From positions 1 through 8,339 of the forward strand of contig CAKZLA010000137.1 in assembly GCA_937124525.1 (NCBI GenBank): a DNA stretch of 8,339 nt. The letters are read 5' to 3'. A program made the position numbers and the translations under genes. The notes beneath the pieces were generated by a model that was not told where the DNA came from, made no database searches, and saw nothing but the letters and a program-made list of their open reading frames with translations. This DNA comes from an uncultured Desulfobacterium sp. (lineage in GTDB: Bacteria; Desulfobacterota; Desulfobacteria; Desulfobacterales; Desulfobacteraceae). This document shows, one piece after another, positions 1-5,082 of this stretch. Within the stretch, counting starts at the first letter, position 1. Each line of letters opens with the position of its first letter.

Positions 1-200
1 CCAGTCAGAGAGTTGTTTTTACCGATGATACGATGACAAGGAATGACGATAGGAAAGGGATTGCGACCATTGGCTAAGCCGACTGCTCGTACCGCTTTTG
101 GGTTATTGATTTTTTGCGCCATCTCAGAATATGTGCTTGTTTTACCATATTCAACGGTTAGTAATGCGCCCCAAACTTGCTGATAGAAGGCAGAATAGGG
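1..200 (-). pseudogene. ogt: Fragment of methylated-DNA-protein cysteine methyltransferase (O6-methylguanine repair)
   Basis: Read on the minus strand from base 200, the sequence gives 67 uninterrupted residues that match the DNA-binding and active-site half of Ogt/AGT proteins. There is an early FYQQVWGALL stretch, then YGKTSTYSEMA, the recognition-helix segment NPKAVRAVGLANGRNP, and the active-site motif PCHR, with the acceptor Cys codon at 36-38, followed by IIG and SLTG. The family transfers alkyl groups from O6-alkylguanine to this Cys in a one-shot repair reaction. The fragment runs off the left edge before the C-terminus. It is cut at about base 200 on its N-terminal side, where the sequence changes abruptly to a glycosyltransferase on the other strand. 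No start codon or N-terminal domain is present. Codons are AT-rich, unlike the genes after 500. The family call is firm; the fragment is not a working gene here and is probably chimeric sequence. Confidence 0.82.
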
Positions 201-415
201 CTTTACAGCTAATGGTAAATCAAACTTTTGACGATTTTGAAATTATTATCGTTAACGATGGTTCAACGGATGAGAGTCTGGCGATTATAAATCAGTTTGA
301 GGATTCTAGAATTATTATTAAAAATCAAGAAAATAAGGGCGTCTCAAATGCTCGAAATTTAGGTATCCAAAAAGCGAAAGCAGAACTCATAGCATTTTTA
401 GATGCTGACGATATT
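201..415 (+). pseudogene. Fragment of a family 2 glycosyltransferase (GT-A fold core)
   Basis: About 70 residues in one plus-strand frame match the nucleotide-sugar-binding core of GT2 enzymes. They include VNQTFDDFEIIIVNDGSTD, then the usual NKGVSNARNLGI segment, then AFLDADD, which holds the metal-binding DxD. Such enzymes move a sugar from a nucleotide-sugar donor to a glycan or lipid acceptor. The first strand of the fold and the whole acceptor-binding half are missing. The reading frame is technically open from 131 to 508, but the residues before about 201 are antisense to the Ogt fragment, and those after about 415 no longer look like a GT2. Very AT-rich codons set it apart from the downstream genes. 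It is a gene piece without visible ends, most likely part of the same chimeric edge. Its exact right boundary could lie anywhere from 412 to about 420. Confidence 0.8.
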
Positions 416-462
416 TCAAAATTTGATTTTGGTCAGGAAGAAAGTGATGCTTGGGCTGATTT

Positions 463-491
463 GGGGGGGAAGAAAAAACCCATGCCCCCCC
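463..491 (+). other. G7/C7 hairpin just upstream of the carbonic anhydrase start
   Basis: Seven Gs (463-469) and seven Cs (485-491) are separated by a 15-base A-rich spacer, so they can pair as a 7-bp GC stem ending 13 bases before the ATG at 505. It could mask or position the ribosome, or simply be two homopolymers that are prone to length error. No strong Shine-Dalgarno follows it (only gggtgaa at 492-498). The function is unproven. Confidence 0.3.
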
Positions 492-504
492 GGGTGAAAC
501 GGCA

Positions 505-1428
505 ATGACCACGGAGACCCATGCCACTGCGGCACCGGAGACCGCCCTTGCAGAACAAGACACCCAACACCAGACAGCAGCCACCCAGGAAGCAGTAAAA
601 GAACCCGCCCAGGAAGACACCCACGTGGCGGCAGCACCCCAGGAAAAACAAGAGTCCCATGGGGCAAGCCACCCCACGGAGAAAACCACACCAACTACCC
701 ATGCCCTGGACCAGACAGCCCACCCCGCCACAGATCCCTTTGAAGGCAAGCCCACCCCGGATGAGGCCATTGCCCTTCTGAAAAAAGGCAACCAGCGATT
801 TGTCCACGGAGAATCCACCCATCCCCACCTCAACCTTGCAAGACTGATCCAGGCAGGCTCAGAAAACCAGGGCGACCACGCCTATGCCACGGTGATCACC
901 TGCTCTGACTCTCGTATCCCACTGGAGGCCATTTTTGACGCCGGTATCATGAATATTTTTGTCATCCGGGTGGCCGGCAATGTCTGTGATGTGGATGAAA
1001 GGGGCTCCATTGAATATGGTCTTTCGCATGTAAACACCCCGGTGCTGGTGGTGCTGGGCCACACCCAATGCGGTGCGGTCACCGCCGTTACCCAGGCCGT
1101 TCTGGGCCATGGTCACAAACTGGAGCGAAACATTCCGGCCCTGGTGGATAATATCATCCCGGCGGTTAAAAAAGCCATGGCAGATCATCCCGAAGTCAAG
1201 GGCATGGACATCATTCCCATGGCCATAGAAGAAAACATCTGGACCGGCATTGAAGAGTTGTTCATGGAAAGCCCGTCCACCCGGAATCTGGTTGCCGCAG
1301 GCCAGGTCAAGGTACTGGGAGCCATCTATGATGTGGGGGAAGGCACCATTCAATGGCTGCCCCAGGAAAAATCCATGGAAATCCTGAAAAAAGTGGAAGA
1401 AAACCCCAAAAAAGCCACCATTGAATAA
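505..1428 (+). CDS. Beta-class carbonic anhydrase with long low-complexity N-terminus
   Basis: It interconverts CO2 and bicarbonate using one zinc per subunit. The catalytic domain covers about residues 82-290 of 307. Zinc ligands are Cys133 in CSDSR, His186 and Cys189 in GHTQCG, and the Asp135-Arg137 dyad is intact. The RVAGNV and EYG segments typical of the family follow in order, so the enzyme should be active. Usual beta enzymes are about 200-230 residues. The excess here is an N-terminal tail of about 80 residues rich in Ala, Thr, Glu, Gln, Pro and His (seven His), plus a short Lys/Glu-rich C-terminus. No signal peptide or membrane segment is visible, which suggests cytoplasm. The ATG at 505 is the only start before a TGA at 457-459, but the tail-like composition continues upstream in frame to about 463, so the true N-terminus may be longer and frameshifted. 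It stands alone, convergent with hemW. The native promoter region appears to be lost at the chimeric edge. Confidence 0.93.
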   Translation: MTTETHATAAPETALAEQDTQHQTAATQEAVKEPAQEDTHVAAAPQEKQESHGASHPTEKTTPTTHALDQTAHPATDPFEGKPTPDEAIALLKKGNQRFVHGESTHPHLNLARLIQAGSENQGDHAYATVITCSDSRIPLEAIFDAGIMNIFVIRVAGNVCDVDERGSIEYGLSHVNTPVLVVLGHTQCGAVTAVTQAVLGHGHKLERNIPALVDNIIPAVKKAMADHPEVKGMDIIPMAIEENIWTGIEELFMESPSTRNLVAAGQVKVLGAIYDVGEGTIQWLPQEKSMEILKKVEENPKKATIE

Positions 1429-1479
1429 CAGTCATGTCGGACACAGGCACAACAAATAGTTAAAATGGCATAATGCCCC

Positions 1480-1528
1480 CCCCCGACGGCTTCCCTGATC
1501 GAAATGGAAACGTCGGGGGTACTTTTAT
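1480..1528 (+). terminator. Rho-independent-type terminator after the carbonic anhydrase gene
   Basis: The arms cccccgacg (1480-1488) and cgtcggggg (1511-1519) pair perfectly over 9 bp. An inner ttcc/ggaa pairing (1491-1494 with 1506-1509) extends the stem. The downstream tract tacttttat is moderately T-rich. It lies 52 bases after the carbonic anhydrase stop codon. On the minus strand, behind hemW, the tail is poor in T, so it would be a weaker stop in that direction. Confidence 0.7.
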
Positions 1529-1543
1529 CCTCCCCCGTTGTTT

Positions 1544-1583
1544 CCCAATGTTCCTCCCAAAACCCAGTACCCAGCACCCAATG
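1544..1583 (-). repeat. Degenerate CCCANNN heptad repeat; G-quadruplex motif on minus strand
   Basis: Four consecutive 7-base units start with CCCA: cccaaaa, cccagta, cccagca, cccaatg (1556-1583). A further cccaatg copy lies at 1544-1550 after a 5-base gap. On the minus strand this reads as four GGG tracts with exactly 4-base loops (1579 down to 1556), meeting the standard G3N1-7 quadruplex pattern. It lies 17-44 bases beyond the hemW stop, in hemW's sense strand, so it would be in the 3' tail of the hemW transcript. Its role is unknown. Confidence 0.6.
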
Positions 1584-1599
1584 TCCATTAACCTCTTTT

Positions 1600-2742
1600 T
1601 CAGACAATCCTCTCCACAAACCACTCCACCACCGTATCCAGATAGACCATTCCCCCAAGGTTCAGGGCAAACCGTCCTTGGGCAATATTACCCCAGCCTC
1701 GTTCTTCCACCCGATCCAGGACCGTCTGGAATTGCTCTCCAAAAAATTGTCCCGAGATCTGTTCAAAGGCCGGAATATCAATACCCTCAAAGGTTCTCAA
1801 CCCCAACATCACCCGTTCCATCAACATCTGTTCCCGGGTGAGGGTCTCCTGTTCCATGACAGGCAGTTTCCCCTTGCCAAGAAGATGGACATACCGGATC
1901 ACATCCCGGTGATTCCAGGAACGCCGGGCACCATCAAAGGAGTGGGCTGCCGGTCCAAGGCCTGTATAGGGCACGCCGGACCAATATTTTTCATTATGAT
2001 GGGAGCGGTATCGTTCTTTTTTAGCAAAATTAGACACCTCATAGTGATCATACCCCCGGTATCCTGCGTGGTGGGACGTTAAGGTAAAAAGGTCGGCCAC
2101 ATTTTTATCTTCCAGGGGAATCACCCCACCAGCCCTGCGGGTATTATCAAGGGGCGTATCAGGTTCATAGGTGAGCATATAACAGGAGAGGTGTTCCGGG
2201 AAAAAAGAAAAAGCGGCATCCATGTCCCCCTGCCAGTCCGGGGCCGCTTCATGGGGAACGCCAAACATGAGATCAAGACCAATATTTTCAAATCCTGCCC
2301 TGCGCCCACCCTCTATGGCCTTGACCGCATGGGCTGCACTGTGAATTCGACCCAAAAATTTAAGTTTTTCATCCTGGAAAGACTGGACCCCAATGTTTAG
2401 ACGATTCACACCCAGGGAATGCATATCCGCAAGGTACGTCCCCCCCACAGTGCCGGGATTCACCTCCATAGTAACTTCCACCGGGTCAGAAATACAGGCC
2501 AGATCATGGACGCAAGATAAAATGCGCTCCATCTCCCGGGCTGTGAGTGCCGAAGGGGTTCCCCCGCCAAAATAAATGGTGTCAATGCAATGATCTCCCA
2601 AAGAACGCATCCCCATCTCCACCAACAACGCTGACATAAAATCTTCTTTCAAGGAGAAATCGCTGGTGGAGTAGAAATCACAATAGGCACATTTTTTAAC
2701 ACAAAATGGAATATGGATATACAATCCGTGGGGCTCAGACAA
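1600..2742 (-). CDS. hemW: HemW-type radical SAM haem chaperone (coproporphyrinogen III oxidase-like)
   Basis: This cytoplasmic radical-SAM protein binds haem and a 4Fe-4S cluster and delivers haem to target proteins. It was long mis-annotated as oxygen-independent HemN. The 380 residues match the usual HemW length. The cluster motif is C14-x3-C18-x2-C21 followed by Asp22-Phe23. HemN has a fourth Cys at that position, so Phe supports HemW. Further landmarks in order are YIHIPF (8-13), GGGTPS (59-64), EVNPG (93-97), GVQSF (118-122), YEVSNFA (234-240) and HNEKYW (249-254), the last being characteristic of HemW. A C-terminal wHTH-like region follows. The start is a TTG at 2742-2740, preceded by AAGGAAG (2753-2747). 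An in-frame TAA at 2754-2752 leaves no earlier start. It is convergent with the carbonic anhydrase and divergent from mltG, about 216 bases away. I saw no convincing minus-strand promoter. Confidence 0.93.
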   Translation of the reverse strand: MSEPHGLYIHIPFCVKKCAYCDFYSTSDFSLKEDFMSALLVEMGMRSLGDHCIDTIYFGGGTPSALTAREMERILSCVHDLACISDPVEVTMEVNPGTVGGTYLADMHSLGVNRLNIGVQSFQDEKLKFLGRIHSAAHAVKAIEGGRRAGFENIGLDLMFGVPHEAAPDWQGDMDAAFSFFPEHLSCYMLTYEPDTPLDNTRRAGGVIPLEDKNVADLFTLTSHHAGYRGYDHYEVSNFAKKERYRSHHNEKYWSGVPYTGLGPAAHSFDGARRSWNHRDVIRYVHLLGKGKLPVMEQETLTREQMLMERVMLGLRTFEGIDIPAFEQISGQFFGEQFQTVLDRVEERGWGNIAQGRFALNLGGMVYLDTVVEWFVERIV

Positions 2743-2797
2743 AACACTTCCTTAGTTTCCGGGTCATGGCACATTCAACAACTAAAAATGCAGTAAA

Positions 2798-2889
2798 TTG
2801 ACCATGGTAAACATCCAGTTCCCATCAAATCCTTTGACATGAACTCCGACCTGATTTATTCTCTTTCTTTCAAAAACTACCATGGTCAA
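2798..2889. repeat. Pair of ACCATGGT palindromes bracketing the mltG promoter
   Basis: TTGACCATGGTA (2798-2809) recurs inverted as TACCATGGTCAA (2878-2889). Each holds the perfect 8-base palindrome ACCATGGT (2801-2808 and 2879-2886), and the centres are 78 bases apart. The promoter candidate at 2834-2862 lies between them, so they could be two operator sites or the arms of a long stem. A caution is that ACCATGGT also occurs inside coding sequence at 3505-3512, 7211-7218 and 7349-7356, which weakens the operator reading. Confidence 0.4.
2834..2862 (+). promoter_or_regulatory. Sigma70-like promoter candidate for mltG
   Basis: A perfect TTGACA (2834-2839) is followed after 17 bases by TATTCT (2857-2862, 4 of 6 to consensus). 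The expected transcript start near 2869 leaves a leader of about 90 bases before the mltG start. A second -10-like TATACT at 2914-2919 has no matching -35 element. The assignment rests on motif and spacing only. Confidence 0.55.
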
Positions 2890-2958
2890 ACCAGGGTGAT
2901 TCCCCGTAGAATATATACTTGATCATCGAAACATTAGCTGGAAGGATCGCAGCCAACA

Positions 2959-3966
2959 TTGAACAACATTGTTAAAAGAACAACTTTCACAATATTAATC
3001 CTGGGCAGTCTATCCGCACTGGCCGGATTCACCTACATGAATCATTTTGCCAAAACACCCCGAAGCATTCGGGGAGACACCATCCTGGTTAGCATTGACA
3101 GGGGTGCTGTTTTAAAGCAAATTTCAAATACCCTTTACATCAACCAGCTCATCGAAAATGATCTTGCTTTTCAAGCCTTAGTCAGGCTTCAGCAAAAGGC
3201 CGGAACCATCAAATCAGGAGAGTACGAACTTTCCCCTGCCATGTCCCCGGCCTACCTTCTTGACCTACTGTGCCGGGGAAAAGTCAAGCGGTACCGCATC
3301 ACCATCCCCGAGGGACTCACCGTGGCAGAAATTGCCCAAAAGATTGAGGCAACAGGCCTGGGGGAAAAAACAAAATTCATGGAACTTGCCCATAATCCAT
3401 CCTTTTGCGCCACCCTGGGTATCCCGGCAAGCCATCTGGAAGGGTATCTGTTCCCGGACACCTACTTTTTTGAAAAATCCACACCAACACCCCGTCTTAT
3501 CACCACCATGGTGAAAAGATTCAAAGCCATGTTTCCTCCGGAGTGGGAAGCCCTTGCAAAAGCCAGGGGACTTTCCCTGCACCAGGTGGTTACCCTTGCC
3601 TCCATCATTGAAAAAGAGACCGGAACCCCCAGGGAACGCCCCCTGATATCATCGGTATTTCATAACCGACTGAAACAAAAGATGCGACTGCAGAGTGATC
3701 CCACGGTGATCTATGGCATTGCCAACTTCAATGGCAACCTCACCCGCCGGGACCTAAAAACGCCCACCCCCTACAACACGTATACAATTAAGGGGCTTCC
3801 CCCGGGTCCCATTGCAAATCCGGGCAGACAATCCCTTGAAGCGGCCCTGTTTCCGGTGGAGAGCAAATTTCGTTATTTTGTATCCAAAAACGACACCACC
3901 CACTATTTTTCAGAGACATTAAAAGAGCATAACCGCGCTGTCAGGAAATATCAGCGGGGCAGATAA
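2959..3966 (+). CDS. mltG: Endolytic murein transglycosylase MltG (YceG family)
   Basis: MltG is an inner-membrane enzyme that cleaves nascent peptidoglycan glycan strands, leaving a 1,6-anhydro end, and is thought to terminate strand growth. The 335 residues carry one N-terminal membrane segment (about 8-25), which places the rest in the periplasm. A LysM-like region (about 40-130, with IPEGLTVAEIAQKI) comes next, then the catalytic domain with LEGYLFPDTY (160-169), ASIIEKET and its catalytic Glu218, LQSDPTVIYG (244-253), YNTY (272-275), GLPPGPIANPG (279-289) and the closing FVSK/HYFSET. All family landmarks are intact. The start is a TTG at 2959 with GGAAGGA at 2940-2946, a rather long 12-base spacing. 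An in-frame TAG at 2935-2937 excludes longer versions, and the next ATG would remove the membrane segment. It is a lone gene, divergent from hemW and convergent with smr; in many bacteria mltG sits beside tmk, which is not seen here. Confidence 0.95.
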   Translation: MNNIVKRTTFTILILGSLSALAGFTYMNHFAKTPRSIRGDTILVSIDRGAVLKQISNTLYINQLIENDLAFQALVRLQQKAGTIKSGEYELSPAMSPAYLLDLLCRGKVKRYRITIPEGLTVAEIAQKIEATGLGEKTKFMELAHNPSFCATLGIPASHLEGYLFPDTYFFEKSTPTPRLITTMVKRFKAMFPPEWEALAKARGLSLHQVVTLASIIEKETGTPRERPLISSVFHNRLKQKMRLQSDPTVIYGIANFNGNLTRRDLKTPTPYNTYTIKGLPPGPIANPGRQSLEAALFPVESKFRYFVSKNDTTHYFSETLKEHNRAVRKYQRGR

Positions 3967-4294
3967 ACCCGTTAAGGACTTCACAAGAATAAAACTATCC
4001 ATTTTTGAATGCAGCATTCCAGATAGCCAGCGGGGTATTCATTAATGTTGGGTAGATTATTTTCTATGGATTCCCTTACATCCCAAACGGGGTGTAAAAA
4101 AAATGCGGGCTGGGTTTTGCCCCCCGTTCTCACAAAAACGGCCTGCAAAACTCAATCATCTATTTCACAAGTTAAAATCGGGTTGGGTTCCAACTTAGAT
4201 TCTTATCTCTTATTTTTGTGTTATTTTGGCAAGAGAATCAGAAAACCTTTTTGGTTCTGGCTTGTCCAGGTTAGGTAATCTTGGGGAGAGGAAA
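3967..4294. other. Non-coding interval between mltG and the Smr gene
   Basis: These 328 bases are more AT-rich than the neighbouring genes and hold no credible coding region. The 77-codon frame at 4045-4278 lacks a recognisable ribosome site, family motifs and normal codon use. The only structured part is the hairpin near 4086-4128. There is no tRNA, insertion sequence or clear repeat. It is convergent space whose length is larger than termination alone requires. Confidence 0.6.
4096..4122 (-). terminator. Terminator candidate behind the Smr gene
   Basis: On the minus strand, GGGC (4122-4119), an 8-base loop and GCCC (4110-4107) form a short stem, followed within three bases by eight Ts (complement of the A-run at 4096-4103). 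The stem is only 4 bp, but the T tract is excellent. It lies about 170 bases beyond the smr stop. A competing 7-bp stem aacgggg/ccccgtt (4086-4092 with 4122-4128) could form in either transcript but has no T tract on the plus strand. Confidence 0.45.
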
Positions 4295-4990
4295 TCAGTC
4301 AAACTGATTAAGATAGACAATCAGGGACCCGCTGTGGGATTTTATCTTCCGGTCCCACTCAAACCAGAGCACCACGCCATCGCGCTTGAGCCGTACCATA
4401 AGATCCTCCACCACATGGGGGAGCACCGCACCAAATTCAGAATGCAGTCCCTTCCCCACCACAATCCGCAGGGTGAAAAAACCGTTTCTCCAGGAATGGC
4501 GAAGGTAGGTTTCCGTATGCGACTGGGCCTCCATGGCGGTGAGGCCGTGGAGATCCAATTGTTTCTGGGGAGGGGGATATCTTTTCAGCCGTTTTTTAAG
4601 TGGCACCGGCCGAGGGGGCTCTCTGTCCCTTTTTTCCCTTAAAAGGGCATCCTGATTTTTCCCCTTTAAGGAGGATTCCAGCAGTTCAGAAAAATTTTCC
4701 TCATCCGTATTTCCAGCTTCACTCTCCGCTTCCGGGACTTTAAACACATTGGAAAGATGCAGGTCTTTATCCAGAAAAGGCAGGCCATGACGATCCTTGA
4801 TCACCCGATTTTGACTTTCCGTTAAAGCCTTCTCCTGGACACCGTCAACCCCATCCGTGTCGTGGTCCTCCGGGGTCAATTGTGAAAAAACCTGGTTTAA
4901 ATCCTGATCTTTTTCAAACACTGGAATCCCGTTTCGATTGACCCATTGGGCAGGGATTGCATTGTGTCTTTTTTTTCTTTTTGCAGTCAT
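4295..4990 (-). CDS. Smr-domain protein with duplicated N-terminal motif
   Basis: The C-terminal half (about 140-231 of 231) is a small MutS-related (Smr) domain: LDLHGL at 145-150, an amphipathic helix, then LRIVVGKGLHS (174-184). These are the two signature segments of free-standing Smr proteins. The family binds or nicks branched DNA or cleaves RNA; which applies here cannot be told. The N-terminal 140 residues are not a known domain to me. They are charged and probably disordered, ending in a Lys/Arg/Pro-rich stretch (118-143). They contain two copies, 48 residues apart, of R-x-G-[IL]-P-x3-KD-x2-L-x2-VF (residues 19-35 and 67-83). The start is ATG 4990; an in-frame TAA at 5002-5000 rules out extension, yet there is no Shine-Dalgarno, and the promoter candidate puts the transcript start at the ATG. 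It is divergent from the RNase gene and convergent with mltG. Confidence 0.85.
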   Translation of the reverse strand: MTAKRKKRHNAIPAQWVNRNGIPVFEKDQDLNQVFSQLTPEDHDTDGVDGVQEKALTESQNRVIKDRHGLPFLDKDLHLSNVFKVPEAESEAGNTDEENFSELLESSLKGKNQDALLREKRDREPPRPVPLKKRLKRYPPPQKQLDLHGLTAMEAQSHTETYLRHSWRNGFFTLRIVVGKGLHSEFGAVLPHVVEDLMVRLKRDGVVLWFEWDRKIKSHSGSLIVYLNQFD

Positions 4991-4996
4991 GCAACC

Positions 4997-5025
4997 ATAT
5001 TAGTGGAAATGCCCTTTTTTTTCAA
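4997..5025 (-). promoter_or_regulatory. Promoter candidate for the Smr gene
   Basis: On the minus strand, TTGAAA (5025-5020) and TAATAT (5002-4997) are 17 bases apart. The expected start, about seven bases on, falls at or next to the ATG at 4990, which would make the mRNA leaderless. This agrees with the missing ribosome-binding site. The interval is AT-rich, so chance matches are easy. Confidence 0.4.
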
Positions 5026-5045
5026 GAAGAATAGCGTCATGTTAA

Positions 5046-5074
5046 TTGACTTTACATATACTTACTGATATTGT
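5046..5074 (+). promoter_or_regulatory. Promoter candidate for the RNase II-family gene
   Basis: TTGACT (5046-5051) is followed after 17 bases by TATTGT (5069-5074, 4 of 6). The expected transcript start, about 5081, is two bases from the ATG at 5083. An alternative -10, TATACT at 5057-5062, would start the RNA near 5069 but has no -35 partner. This is a motif-only prediction. Confidence 0.4.
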
Positions 5075-5082
5075 TTTCCGTT

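Noticed and set aside
1..415. Mobile element or defence-island remnant at the left edge
   Set aside because: There is no transposase, integrase, terminal repeat or target duplication. Two mid-domain cuts on opposite strands fit an artefact better.
473..479. A-AAA-AAC slippery heptamer as a programmed -1 frameshift site
   Set aside because: The heptamer is not in the required phase with either the upstream acidic frame or the carbonic anhydrase frame, so it cannot join them.
131..508. One continuous 125-codon gene on the plus strand
   Set aside because: Its first 23 codons are antisense to the Ogt fragment, the middle is a GT2 core, and the last 30 codons match neither. The open frame across the junctions is coincidental.
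387..833. Minus-strand reading frames opposite the carbonic anhydrase tail
   Set aside because: They are Trp/Gly-rich products of the Ala/Pro/Thr-rich sense strand, with no family motif, and overlap a gene whose function is certain.
1473..2082. Plus-strand frames opposite the end of hemW
   Set aside because: They lie antisense to conserved hemW codons, have Pro/Ser-rich composition, and lack ribosome sites or motifs.
1600..2742. Calling this gene hemN (oxygen-independent coproporphyrinogen oxidase)
   Set aside because: The cluster motif is CxxxCxxC followed by Asp-Phe, without the fourth Cys of HemN, and HNEKYW is the HemW signature.
4045..4278. Small 77-codon gene between mltG and smr
   Set aside because: There is no ribosome-binding site, the residue composition is that of random AT-rich DNA, it overlaps the terminator hairpin, and there is no recognisable motif.
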